Source: a bacterium
GTDB taxonomy: Bacteria; Hydrothermota; DG-26; JAUXAN01
Direction: 5' to 3'
NCBI GenBank assembly: GCA_030619885.1
Contig: JAUXAN010000019.1
Span: 1-41,528, forward strand
DNA length: 41,528 nucleotides
Shown: in pieces, positions 1-6,858 of the stretch
Layout: the number at the start of each line of letters is the position of its first letter
How positions within the stretch are numbered: position 1 is the stretch's first letter
Notes under the pieces: model-generated
What the model saw: the letters and a program-made list of their open reading frames with translations, nothing else
Databases searched by the model: none
What the model was told of the DNA's origin: nothing
Translations under genes and position numbers: made by a program

Positions 1-30
1 CCTTCGAGTCTTTGTGGCTAATAAAATCCT

Positions 31-50
31 GTCCATACGGATCCTGTGGA
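31..50. repeat. Short CCATACGG-type repeat copy
   Basis: This short stretch carries CCATACGGATCC, the core shared by a family of intergenic palindromes elsewhere in the window (near 1084, 3133, 3229, 4188, 14297, 21530 and 21760). Only one arm is present here. It is followed by an 'AATCTGCG' phrase and then the promoter of the first toxin-antitoxin module. Confidence 0.5.
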
Positions 51-82
51 AAAATCTGCGTCCTCTGTCCTTTTCTTTCTAC

Positions 83-110
83 TTGACAAAATAGTTGGGT
101 ATGGTATGAT
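83..110 (+). promoter_or_regulatory. Sigma-70-type promoter of the DUF6922/AbiEii module
   Basis: TTGACA at 83-88 and TATGAT at 105-110 are separated by 16 bp. A GGAGA ribosome binding site follows at 122-126, just before the ATG at 129. Confidence 0.7.
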
Positions 111-128
111 AAATATGGAAAGGAGATA

Positions 129-431
129 ATGAAGCGTCTTCCAAAGTTCTTGAAACCTTATTTCTGGGAGATTGATTTTAAGCGGCTTGATGCTGATAAA
201 TATCCCAGATATGTTATAGAACGCATCCTTGACTACGGTGATGAGAGTGCCCTCCGATGGCTCGGGAAGAATTTCACGCTCTCTGAAATACGAAAGGTTG
301 TATGCCAGACCCGTGCACTCTCTATGCGCAGCGTCTACTTCTGGGTTGCTGTTCTGGGTGTTGATAAGAAAAAAGTGCGATGTTTGTCAAAAGACTTCCA
401 AAAAATATACAGAGCAATCTGGCCCTATTAG
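129..431 (+). CDS. DUF6922-like small protein, probable antitoxin partner of AbiEii-like toxin
   Basis: This 100-residue basic protein has a good ribosome binding site directly upstream. Its N-terminal LPxxLKPYFWEIDF pattern and central region resemble the DUF6922 family, which I recall as commonly encoded directly before AbiEii-type nucleotidyltransferases. The downstream nucleotidyltransferase gene overlaps it by 52 bp, so the two are surely cotranscribed and probably coupled in translation. By analogy with type IV toxin-antitoxin pairs it is likely the antitoxin or regulator, but that role is inferred from position. No DNA-binding motif is obvious by eye. Confidence 0.7.
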   Translation: MKRLPKFLKPYFWEIDFKRLDADKYPRYVIERILDYGDESALRWLGKNFTLSEIRKVVCQTRALSMRSVYFWVAVLGVDKKKVRCLSKDFQKIYRAIWPY

Positions 432-1018
432 GTAAAAGTGGTGTAACCAAATGGTTCTATTTGGCTGGCGGTACAGCAATGGCTCTTTGGTTAGGACACC
501 GCATTTCCGTCGATCTGGACTTCTTTACACAAAAGAGTTTCGATTCGAAAAAATTGCAAGCCAAACTAAAAAAATTAGGAAACCTTGAAGTTGAGAATAT
601 CTCTGAAGGAACTTTTAATAGCGTTTTTGAAGGGACCACACTCAGTTTCTTTATCTATCCTTATCCTCTCCTTGAGGAATGTGAGAAGATATGGGAAGTA
701 CAAATAGCCGGGCTTACTGATATTGCTTGCATGAAGATTGATGCCATATCTAGCCGTGGGACGAAGAGGGATTTTGTGGATCTTTACTTCATTTGTCAAA
801 AGCACGACTCTTTGGTGAATCTCCTGGCAGCCTTTGATAAGAAATATCGAGGATCTGGATGCAGCCGTATTCATGTATTAAAGAGTTTAACCTATTTTGC
901 AGACGCCGAGGAACAAGCCATGCCCCGAATGCTTATCCCTGTAAAGTGGAAAGATATAAAGCAGTTCTTTGAAAAAGAAGTAGAAAAGATAGGAATGAAG
1001 TTTTTGAAAGGTGAATAG
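380..1018 (+). CDS. AbiEii/AbiGii-like nucleotidyltransferase toxin
   Basis: The 212-residue protein has the hallmark of AbiEii-type nucleotidyltransferases. There is a GGT motif at residues 30-32, followed by HRISVDLDFF with candidate metal-binding Asp45 and Asp47. A later K-x-D-A-I-x-x-R-x-x-x-R-D-F-x-D segment (about residues 119-134) matches the second conserved block. In characterised members, such enzymes transfer nucleotides to cellular targets such as tRNA and stall growth. The length is shorter than classical AbiEii (about 300 residues) but normal for the compact form. The start at 380 lies inside the preceding gene, which suggests translational coupling. The next ATG in frame lies after the GG motif, which supports this start. 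Confidence 0.85.
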   Translation: MFVKRLPKNIQSNLALLGKSGVTKWFYLAGGTAMALWLGHRISVDLDFFTQKSFDSKKLQAKLKKLGNLEVENISEGTFNSVFEGTTLSFFIYPYPLLEECEKIWEVQIAGLTDIACMKIDAISSRGTKRDFVDLYFICQKHDSLVNLLAAFDKKYRGSGCSRIHVLKSLTYFADAEEQAMPRMLIPVKWKDIKQFFEKEVEKIGMKFLKGE

Positions 1019-1083
1019 GGTATCTGTAGGGTCAGAAATCTGTTCTTCAAGTTCCCTTCCCTTTAAATTGAATGCCAAAGAGA

Positions 1084-1125
1084 TATCCCTACGGATCCGT
1101 TGCGCAGCATCCGTATGGATACGGG
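1084..1125. repeat. CCATACGG-type palindromic repeat
   Basis: TACGGATCCG is followed by a GCGCAGCATCC linker and CCGTATGGATACGG. The same order (GGATCCGTTGCGCAGCAT) recurs at 3114-3131, so this is a copy of a dispersed intergenic element. It lies between the AbiEii-like gene and the MazF gene. Confidence 0.65.
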
Positions 1126-1148
1126 CGTGGCAATCTCGTTTACATTTT

Positions 1149-1199
1149 GGAGTACTGTGACCGTGTCACAGTATTGCGTCAACACCGTTGGCGCACTCC
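1149..1199. repeat. Three-way-junction inverted repeat bounded by GGAGT/ACTCC
   Basis: The outer arms GGAGT (1149-1153) and ACTCC (1195-1199) are complementary. They enclose two hairpins: ACTGTGAC/GTCACAGT (1154-1161 with 1165-1172) and GCGTCAAC/GTTGGCGC (1176-1183 with 1187-1194, one G-T pair), each with a 3-base loop. The layout predicts a compact three-way junction. It resembles GGAGT-bounded stem-loop repeats that I recall from other environmental bacteria, but I cannot check this. Confidence 0.6.
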
Positions 1200-1264
1200 A
1201 TATTTCAATGACTTTCGAGAACCGTCCCCAAATTTTTATATACAAAAATGTATAATATCGTTTG

Positions 1265-1294
1265 TTAACCCAGCCTCTATAGAGGCTGGGTTAA
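1265..1294. other. Perfect 13-bp hairpin overlapping the mazF stop codon
   Basis: TTAACCCAGCCTC (1265-1277) and GAGGCTGGGTTAA (1282-1294) pair perfectly around a TATA loop. The minus-strand toxin gene ends inside it, at 1291. Neither strand shows a T-run after the stem, so it is not a textbook intrinsic terminator. It may stabilise the transcript end or work as a Rho-assisted stop. Confidence 0.6.
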
Positions 1295-1647
1295 TCCACT
1301 TCACGAGGTTCAAGCAGTAGGTAAATGCCATTAAGAATTTCCTGTATCCGCCGGTCTGATAGAGTTCCAATCTTCTCAACCAGATCTGATTTATCTACTG
1401 TGACGATCTGAGAAATGTTCACAACACTTCGTTTCGGCAAATTTGCTTCGCCCTTGGAAAGCAAAACATTACCCGGTGCCTTTGCTCGCTTAAAGTTCGA
1501 CGTTAGAGCACACACAACTACTGTATTAATACGACTGCGATTAAAGATGTTGTTTTGAATCACAACATGCGGGTGTCGATAGCCGGGGGTGGATCCAGAT
1601 GGTTCACCAAATTCAATCCAGAAGATATCTCCTTGATTAATCACCAT
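1291..1647 (-). CDS. mazF: MazF/PemK-family endoribonuclease toxin
   Basis: The 118-residue protein begins with the MazF-fold signature: GDIFWIEFGEP, then GYRHPHVVIQ (residues 22-31) with the conserved Arg24. A TVVVCALTS strand (residues 42-50) carries the usual Thr/Ser, and a NISQIVTVDKS strand follows. MazF/PemK enzymes cut mRNA at short sequence motifs and arrest growth when the antitoxin is lost. The start overlaps the end of the antitoxin gene by 7 bp, the typical antitoxin-first order. The length is normal for the family. Confidence 0.9.
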   Translation of the reverse strand: MVINQGDIFWIEFGEPSGSTPGYRHPHVVIQNNIFNRSRINTVVVCALTSNFKRAKAPGNVLLSKGEANLPKRSVVNISQIVTVDKSDLVEKIGTLSDRRIQEILNGIYLLLEPREVD

Positions 1648-1892
1648 TCTCCTTCCACAAGTCTACGATGCCGAGCCTTTGTCTGTGAGTGCCACTTTCT
1701 CTCCTTTTCATCCGGTTCATCATAAACTTTGTTGAGCCGATGAAGAATCTCTACATTCTGTTGCCTCTTAATAAAATCTTCTACTGCTTTTGTGAATAAG
1801 TCACTTCGTGAGATATGCATCTTGTGGGCAAGAACATCAACTTCCCTAAAGAGAGATTCCTTTATTGAAATTGCAGTCTTCATCTTGGCCAT
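1641..1892 (-). CDS. Ribbon-helix-helix antitoxin (MazE/CopG-like)
   Basis: This 83-residue protein has an N-terminal ribbon-helix-helix pattern. Residues 4-10 (MKTAISI) would form the DNA-contacting strand, followed by two helices (residues 11-42, with SRSDLFTKAVEDFI). The charged C-terminal tail is likely to wrap the MazF partner. An AGGAGGT ribosome binding site (1902-1908) precedes the ATG. A strong promoter lies just upstream, and such antitoxins usually repress their own promoter, so autoregulation is likely but not visible as a clear operator. Confidence 0.85.
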   Translation of the reverse strand: MAKMKTAISIKESLFREVDVLAHKMHISRSDLFTKAVEDFIKRQQNVEILHRLNKVYDEPDEKERKWHSQTKARHRRLVEGEW

Positions 1893-1919
1893 AATTGTTA
1901 TACCTCCTGTCCTACTATA

Positions 1920-1948
1920 AGTATAACATAATATTTTTTCTTTGTCAA
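1920..1948 (-). promoter_or_regulatory. Promoter of the RHH-mazF operon
   Basis: Read on the minus strand, TTGACA (1943-1948) and TATACT (1920-1925) are spaced by 17 bp, which is close to consensus. An AGGAGGT site follows before the ATG at 1892. Confidence 0.8.
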
Positions 1949-2088
1949 GTATTTTTAGCGAAGTTTGCTGAAAAAGTTACTGATGTACAGAAACCCAAAA
2001 AACAGCATAATGGGGATCAAACCTTGAAAATTTACTTGACATGGCAAGAAAAAACCTCGGCCGCATTTTTTACATAACCATATTTACT

Positions 2089-3039
2089 TTACAGGTGGGC
2101 TTTTTTATACCAGTCTACAAACCTTTTAATCCCCTCTTCAATTTTAACTTCTGGTGAGTAGTCGAGGAATTTTTTCGCTTTCTCTATGTCAGCATAAGTA
2201 ATTTTCACATCGCCTTTTGGTAATCGCTTTTGTTTTTTAACCTTTGCTCTTTTGTTAAAAGATTCTTCTAAGAGTGTGATGATGTAGTCAAGTTCTATTG
2301 GATTAGAATCACCAAGGTTTATTATTTCAAAGTTGAATTTTTTGTCAATCGCCCTGATTATACCTTTCAATATATCATCTATGTAAGTGTGGTCCCTTTC
2401 GGCCTTTCCGCTCCCGTAGACCGTGATTTCTCTGCCCTCTGTAATATATTTTGTAAACTTATGTATCGCCATATCAGGACGTTGTCTGGGACCATATACC
2501 GAGAAGAGGCGAAGGATTAAAATAGGTATGGCATATATTTTGTTATAGGTCTGGCAAAGTACCTCTGCTGCAAGTTTACTTGCACCGTATGGTGAGACAG
2601 GTTTGAGGGAGGGGTCATCTTCCTTAAAGGGTATTGAAAGAGTGTTTCCATAGACCGAAGAGGAAGATGCGAAGATGACTTTTACACTATAATCTTTACA
2701 TACCTCGAGGAGTGAGGTCGTTCCCCAAACATTAGTCGAGATATATGATTCAGGTTCTTTAACCGACCGTCTCGGGTTGGTTTTTGCAGCGAGATGGATA
2801 ACGGTTTCTACTTTTTCACTTTTAAAGATTTCGGAAAGCCATCTCTTCTCTCTTATATCACCCCGATACAATTTGAAATCTTTTCTACTGAGTGCGGATG
2901 AGATATTATGCTCTTTTATTTTCGGAGCATAAAAATCATCAAAATTATCTATGCAGATTACTGCTCTTTTTTGTAGAAGAAGTTTATCTATCAGGTTAGA
3001 ACCAACAAATCCTGCACCGCCTGTAATCAATATCGCCAT
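2089..3039 (-). CDS. NAD-dependent nucleotide-sugar epimerase (UDP-glucuronate/UDP-glucose 4-epimerase type)
   Basis: The 316-residue protein is an extended short-chain dehydrogenase. It has the GGAGFVG dinucleotide-binding loop at residues 7-13, Asp31 (IDNFDDFY) at the end of strand two for NAD selection, and the catalytic pair Tyr151/Lys155 (YGASK) with the SSSSVYG stretch at 126-131 supplying the Ser. The sequence SVYGPRQRPDMA and the D-H-T-Y-I-D-D-I block are typical of UDP-glucuronate 4-epimerases and close relatives that make precursors for lipopolysaccharide or capsule. The exact sugar cannot be fixed from sequence. It stands alone, with its own promoter so close to the ATG that the mRNA may be leaderless. 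Confidence 0.88.
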   Translation of the reverse strand: MAILITGGAGFVGSNLIDKLLLQKRAVICIDNFDDFYAPKIKEHNISSALSRKDFKLYRGDIREKRWLSEIFKSEKVETVIHLAAKTNPRRSVKEPESYISTNVWGTTSLLEVCKDYSVKVIFASSSSVYGNTLSIPFKEDDPSLKPVSPYGASKLAAEVLCQTYNKIYAIPILILRLFSVYGPRQRPDMAIHKFTKYITEGREITVYGSGKAERDHTYIDDILKGIIRAIDKKFNFEIINLGDSNPIELDYIITLLEESFNKRAKVKKQKRLPKGDVKITYADIEKAKKFLDYSPEVKIEEGIKRFVDWYKKAHL

Positions 3040-3045
3040 TTTGAA

Positions 3046-3074
3046 AATAAAGTAGAAAAATCGCTACCTGTCAA
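3046..3074 (-). promoter_or_regulatory. Promoter of the epimerase gene, possibly giving a leaderless mRNA
   Basis: On the minus strand, TTGACA (3069-3074) and TTTATT (3046-3051) are 17 bp apart. Only 6 bases separate the -10 box from the ATG at 3039, and no ribosome binding site fits in between. Confidence 0.55.
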
Positions 3075-3112
3075 GGAAAAAAGAATCCACGGATTGCACA
3101 GATTAACATCTC

Positions 3113-3245
3113 TGGATCCGTTGCGCAGCATCCCATACGGGTCTGCGACCGTATGGAATGGACAGATTTTAACCCCTTCCATTCATTCCGCCCATACGGG
3201 CATAGAGAGAGTAAAAAGCAAACCTATCCATACGGATCCTGTAGA
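3113..3245. repeat. Cluster of CCATACGG-type palindromes
   Basis: Positions 3133-3156 hold CCATACGG, a GTCTGCGAC core and CGTATGG, an almost perfect palindrome preceded by the GGATCCGTTGCGCAGCAT linker. Further partial copies follow at 3189-3200 (CCGCCCATACGGGC) and 3227-3240 (TCCATACGGATCC). The cluster fills the gap between the epimerase promoter and the next minus-strand gene. A short 'CACGGATTGCACAGATTAAC' phrase precedes it. Confidence 0.7.
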
Positions 3246-3268
3246 ACTGAATGAACAGATCAGACAGA

Positions 3269-3511
3269 TTAAGTTTCTACTATCTCTATGCCTATTTTTG
3301 AATGGGATTTTGTAGAAAGGTGAAGACTGATCGGTGCCATTATCGAAGCGAGTTTCTTCTTGCTCCCGGCCGGGATTTTTATCTGCAAAGAAGCATCATT
3401 TTTGGTGTTGCGTACTAAACTTACCTCACATTCAGGACATAGATTGACTATCTCAGCAGAGACATTGGCTATCAGTTGTTCCAGATCTACAATTTCATTT
3501 GGGTCTTTCAT
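3269..3511 (-). CDS. Small hypothetical protein, 80 residues
   Basis: I do not recognise this protein. It has an acidic N-terminus, two cysteines in a C-P-E-C arrangement (about residues 25-28), and a lysine-rich central segment followed by a beta-like C-terminal end. There is no signal peptide or membrane segment, so it is probably cytoplasmic. It ends in repeat-rich DNA and starts 4 bases after the stop of the outer-membrane-like gene upstream on the same strand, so the two are probably cotranscribed. Reality as a gene is supported by this tight spacing. Confidence 0.5.
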   Translation of the reverse strand: MKDPNEIVDLEQLIANVSAEIVNLCPECEVSLVRNTKNDASLQIKIPAGSKKKLASIMAPISLHLSTKSHSKIGIEIVET

Positions 3512-3515
3512 ATCC

Positions 3516-4082
3516 TCACCAGTTATAAGCTATTCCCATCAGTAGATAGTATGACTTTATCCTTCCGAAATCGTAAAATAGGTTGTATTCGCCTTCTTGA
3601 TTCAAGATAATAGTATACCTTATCATTGAGGAAATATCAACTGTTTTTGCGATATGAAAGTCAATGCCACTTTGTGTATGAAGACCAATTTTATTGTCGG
3701 ACAGGGTATAGTATTCGGTTATGATAAATGAAGGATATTCAGTTTTGTCAGCAACAGTATTTTTGAGAAGATGAATAGAGAACCCGGCACCAATCTTCAG
3801 TGTCACATTCTTGAGGAAGTGTGTCTTAAAAAGAGCGGTTTCATTGAAGAAGAGATCGGAGAAATTGCACGAACGAACCCTTCTACTTTCCTCTATTTTA
3901 CGAGATTTAAACCAGTATTCCATGCTACTCTCTACAGTGAAATTTGGTGTGAAATTCGAACTGTAGGAGAGTCCAAAAGACGGTGATGTACCTTGTGAAT
4001 AGTCTCCAACACCTGTCCACAAGGTTATGGCTTCAGCATTGGATGCTGTGAATAATATAAAAAACAGAACCGACGTGCACAT
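3516..4082 (-). CDS. Probable small outer-membrane beta-barrel protein
   Basis: The 188-residue protein starts with a hydrophobic signal peptide (about residues 1-18, ending A-E-A), which implies export. The rest alternates polar and hydrophobic residues in short strands rich in aromatic residues and glycine (for example FGLSYSSNF and LKIGAGFSIHL). It ends in Tyr-Asn-Trp, and an aromatic last residue is typical of outer-membrane barrels. About eight strands can be drawn, fitting an OmpX/OmpW-size barrel. No family is recognised and the role is unknown. The N-terminal Met is close to the signal hydrophobic core, so the true start could lie slightly upstream. Confidence 0.6.
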   Translation of the reverse strand: MCTSVLFFILFTASNAEAITLWTGVGDYSQGTSPSFGLSYSSNFTPNFTVESSMEYWFKSRKIEESRRVRSCNFSDLFFNETALFKTHFLKNVTLKIGAGFSIHLLKNTVADKTEYPSFIITEYYTLSDNKIGLHTQSGIDFHIAKTVDISSMIRYTIILNQEGEYNLFYDFGRIKSYYLLMGIAYNW

Positions 4083-4096
4083 TTTGTCTTATTGCA

Positions 4097-4205
4097 ATTC
4101 AGACACTGATTTACACTGATGACCGCAGATTATAAAAAGAATATTCGATCAGTGAACATCTGTGATAATCTGTGTCTAATGTATTTTCCATACGGATCCG
4201 CAGGG
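4097..4205. repeat. Dispersed 'AATCTGTG' phrase repeat with a CCATACGG fragment
   Basis: This gap contains several near-repeats of CTGATTTACACTGATGACC / AACATCTGTGATAATCTGTG, ending in TCCATACGGATCCG at 4187-4200. The same kind of phrase is found at 3089-3110, 6337-6360, 21556-21645 and 40528-40562. It looks like non-coding dispersed repeat DNA. Confidence 0.5.
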
Positions 4206-4250
4206 ACTTGTCATTTCAGTGATTTTAGGTGTTTAATGCATAATCTAGTT

Positions 4251-5330
4251 TCATGTAAGTACGCCGTATTTCAACGGAACCGGTGTGAATGTAACTATAA
4301 AGGCTATGAGCGATGCGATCCCAATCGCTTTCCTTTTTCTGTCGAGTGGTGTAATATCATCCAGCGGTGGTGGATGGTGGAAACCAAAAATCAACATTAA
4401 TCCCGCCCACAAAAACCAACCTACCCACAAAAATCCAAGAGGGATTAAGATAAGAAAAGCAATCCTTGCTATCCGACGATGATACTTTCCGAAGACTGCA
4501 TAACAGATATGTCCGCCATCGAGTTGACCGAACGGCAAGAGATTCATTCCTGTAACCAGTATCCCAGCCCACCCGGCAATCCCAATTGGATGGAGAAATA
4601 TCTCATAATTCGGAGGTAGAGTTGGTAAGGTCAATTTTGTGAGAAACGCGAGTAATAGAGAGTTGCCGAAGGTTAAAACTGGCTGACCCTTGATGATCTC
4701 CACACTCTTTATCTCCGAAAGGCTCAGTCCAATTATGCAGAATGGGATTGCGAGTAAAAGCCCGATGAGGGGACCGGAAGCTCCAATTTCGAGCAGACTC
4801 TTCCTGTCTGGAATTGGTGATCTCTGCTTTATTACAGCACCAAATGTCCCCAGTATATGTGGAAAGGGTATAAAATATGGGAGGGTTGCGTCCACCCCAT
4901 TCTTCTTTGAGAAAAAATAGTGGCCAAGTTCATGTGAACCGAGTATCGTCAATATAGCAAAAGAGAAAGGAATACCCAATACTATATCCCTTGAAAAAGG
5001 GTTTACACCTGCGTTCATCGCACCTGCAAAGACCGTTGTCAAGATTGTTAGGAGTAGAAGAACTATATTGACTGTGGGGCTGGACTTCTTTGCTTTTTGT
5101 GGAGGGAAGAAAGCTATTCTCAATATATCTTCATCTTTCTCCTTTGAAAGAAAAGGGATGCAGTTTTCTTTGTTTAATCTCTCCTTCAATGTCGGCATAA
5201 TGTCTTCAGGATAGACTCGAAATTTTCCCTTGAGTGTCACAAATTTTTTCGATACCTCCACATCACTGGTATCAAAAAAATCTGAAACCGCATCCTTCAA
5301 TCTTGCTATAAGGCTATTCAGGTCTTCCAT
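4251..5330 (-). CDS. Site-2-protease-type membrane metalloprotease (M50)
   Basis: The 359-residue protein has a soluble N-terminal domain of about 80 residues followed by about seven membrane segments. The zinc site H-E-x-x-H is at residues 133-137 (HELGHYF), and the third ligand motif NLLPFGQLDGGH is at 263-274. Both are diagnostic of the M50 family, which cuts substrates within membranes. The layout resembles the EGY/SREBP-protease-like branch rather than RseP, because no PDZ domain is seen between the two motifs. It overlaps fabD by 17 bp and follows it on the same strand. Its substrate cannot be told from here. Confidence 0.88.
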   Translation of the reverse strand: MEDLNSLIARLKDAVSDFFDTSDVEVSKKFVTLKGKFRVYPEDIMPTLKERLNKENCIPFLSKEKDEDILRIAFFPPQKAKKSSPTVNIVLLLLTILTTVFAGAMNAGVNPFSRDIVLGIPFSFAILTILGSHELGHYFFSKKNGVDATLPYFIPFPHILGTFGAVIKQRSPIPDRKSLLEIGASGPLIGLLLAIPFCIIGLSLSEIKSVEIIKGQPVLTFGNSLLLAFLTKLTLPTLPPNYEIFLHPIGIAGWAGILVTGMNLLPFGQLDGGHICYAVFGKYHRRIARIAFLILIPLGFLWVGWFLWAGLMLIFGFHHPPPLDDITPLDRKRKAIGIASLIAFIVTFTPVPLKYGVLT

Positions 5331-6255
5331 ATTTTAAAAACTCTACTACTTCACCGTATGTTTTCTTATCCTCTACATTCAATACAGTCACCTCTTTTTT
5401 AATCCTTTTTAAGAGTCCTTTCAATACCCTTCCAGGTCCAATCTCTACGAAATTCTCTGTTCCAACCTCTACAAGCCGCTCCATAGATTGTCTCCACAGG
5501 ACAGGATTTTCTAACTGGTTGATGAGAGATTCCCTTATTTTTTCACCATCTGTCAGGATTTGTGATGTATAGTTTGTGCAAACTGGCACATCAGGGGCTT
5601 TGATTTCGATTTCTTTCAGGGCAGAAGATAGGTTGGCGACCGCATCTTTCATAAGTGGGGAGTGAAATGCACCGCTCACTTTCAGTGGTATCGCTTTACG
5701 CGCACCACTCTCTTTTGCAAGTTGAACCGCCCTTGTAATCCCCTGTGCATCACCTGATATGACAATCTGTCCGGGTGCATTGAAGTTAGCAGGGACGACA
5801 ATATTTTCCCCACTCGCATCTTTGCATATTGATTCTACCTCTTCATCACCGAGCCCTATTATTGCAGCCATCGCTCCCCTTCTCTTGACCCCCGATTCAA
5901 ACATAAGTTCCCCTCTCAATTTAACGACCATCAATGCATCTTCAAATCCGATACTGCCTGATACAACCAGTGCAGCATATTCGCCTATGGAGTGTCCTGC
6001 ACAGAAGTCTGGTCTGGTCTTGTCTCTTATCGCTTCGTAGGCAGCCATGCTGCATACGAAGATAGCAGGTTGAGTGAATTTAGTTTTCTGCAACTCCTCT
6101 TCGGGCCCGTTAAAAGAGAGACTCTTTATATCGAAATCGAGTATACTGTTCGCCCTGTTATAGAGTAGAGCCGCCTCTTTGAAATTTTCATACAGTTCCC
6201 ATCCCATGCCCACATATTGAGAACCCTGTCCTGGAAATAGGAAAGCTGTTTTCAT
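5314..6255 (-). CDS. fabD: Malonyl-CoA:ACP transacylase
   Basis: The 313-residue protein has the full FabD pattern: FPGQGSQ (residues 7-13), the nucleophile Ser89 in GHSIGEYAAL, the malonate-binding Arg114 in VKLRG, and His198 in GAFHS. It moves malonyl groups from CoA to acyl carrier protein for fatty-acid synthesis in the cytoplasm. The length is normal. The usual fab neighbours (plsX, fabH, fabG, acpP) are absent; it sits between ruvC and a membrane protease. About 80 bases of repeat-containing DNA separate it from ruvC, so it may have its own promoter. Confidence 0.96.
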   Translation of the reverse strand: MKTAFLFPGQGSQYVGMGWELYENFKEAALLYNRANSILDFDIKSLSFNGPEEELQKTKFTQPAIFVCSMAAYEAIRDKTRPDFCAGHSIGEYAALVVSGSIGFEDALMVVKLRGELMFESGVKRRGAMAAIIGLGDEEVESICKDASGENIVVPANFNAPGQIVISGDAQGITRAVQLAKESGARKAIPLKVSGAFHSPLMKDAVANLSSALKEIEIKAPDVPVCTNYTSQILTDGEKIRESLINQLENPVLWRQSMERLVEVGTENFVEIGPGRVLKGLLKRIKKEVTVLNVEDKKTYGEVVEFLKYGRPE

Positions 6256-6336
6256 ATCCCTTCCTCCATTTTAATCTATAATGGAGATATAAACACGAAT
6301 TGCACGAATTTCTTCTTCTTTTGAGAATTTTTTATA

Positions 6337-6360
6337 TTATTCGTGTGCATCTGTGGTTTC
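6337..6360. repeat. Dispersed 'CGTGTGCATCTGTGGTTTC' phrase overlapping the 3' end of ruvC
   Basis: A related phrase, TTCGTGTGCATTCG, occurs at 18088-18101 and CGTGGTTTC at 18148-18156. Here it supplies the stop codon and the last residues of RuvC. An imperfect inverse copy, ACACGAATTGCACGAATTTC, lies at 6292-6311. Confidence 0.55.
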
Positions 6361-6858
6361 CTTTTTCTTAACCACTGATGTCGCATTGGAACTTGGTATT
6401 TTATATACATGGGTAAGTGCAATTGCCAATGCATCTATTGTGTCTTGCTCAAACTTCAGGTCTTCTCTGTTCAGTAATTTCTTCACCATATAATAGACCT
6501 GTTCTTTCGATGCACTTCCTCGCCCAACCGTCGCTTTCTTTACCTCCATTGGCGTATATTCAACTACCTCTACTCCATAACTCTCTAAAAGAGCAAGGAT
6601 AACTCCCCTAGCATGTGCCAAGAGGATTACGCTCTTTGGGTTTTTGCTGTAAAATACTGTTTCTATAGAACAAACTTCCGGTTTGAAATTCTCTATTATG
6701 TCTTTTATCTTATCGTGGATACTTTTAAGTTTTTTAGAAAGCGTGGTTTCTGATGGCTTGAACTCTCCTGCATCAACGAATTCTATCATACTTTTTTCTG
6801 TTTTCAGGACGGCATATCCAATTTTATTGAGCCCTGGGTCAACTCCGAGAATGGTCAT
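6337..6858 (-). CDS. ruvC: Holliday junction resolvase RuvC
   Basis: The 173-residue endonuclease carries the four acidic catalytic residues at the expected spacing: Asp7 (GVDPG), Glu66 (SIETVF), Asp139 and Asp142 (EQDTIDALAIA). It cuts four-way DNA junctions in recombination repair together with RuvAB. It overlaps yebC by 4 bp, which matches the frequent yebC-ruvC-ruvA-ruvB order, but ruvA and ruvB are not downstream. The last ten residues (KKKETTDAHE) are encoded by a dispersed intergenic repeat, so the natural C-terminus appears to have been extended or replaced. Confidence 0.96.
   Translation of the reverse strand: MTILGVDPGLNKIGYAVLKTEKSMIEFVDAGEFKPSETTLSKKLKSIHDKIKDIIENFKPEVCSIETVFYSKNPKSVILLAHARGVILALLESYGVEVVEYTPMEVKKATVGRGSASKEQVYYMVKKLLNREDLKFEQDTIDALAIALTHVYKIPSSNATSVVKKKETTDAHE

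Noticed and set aside
115-129. Four-codon frame ATGGAAAGGAGATAA before the first gene
   Set aside because: It starts only 4 bases after the -10 box and covers the ribosome site, so it is most likely chance.
1265-1294. Intrinsic terminator of mazF
   Set aside because: The perfect stem has no T-run on the minus strand and contains the stop codon.
1072-1320. Open frame across the repeats after the AbiEii-like gene
   Set aside because: It is made of palindromic repeat DNA and a hairpin, has no ribosome site and runs into the mazF gene on the other strand.
1895-2077. Open frame of 60 codons
   Set aside because: It lies over the promoter of the antitoxin operon and has low-complexity, non-protein-like content without a ribosome site.
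3094-3315. Open frame in the CCATACGG cluster
   Set aside because: The reading is translated repeat DNA and overlaps a more credible minus-strand gene.
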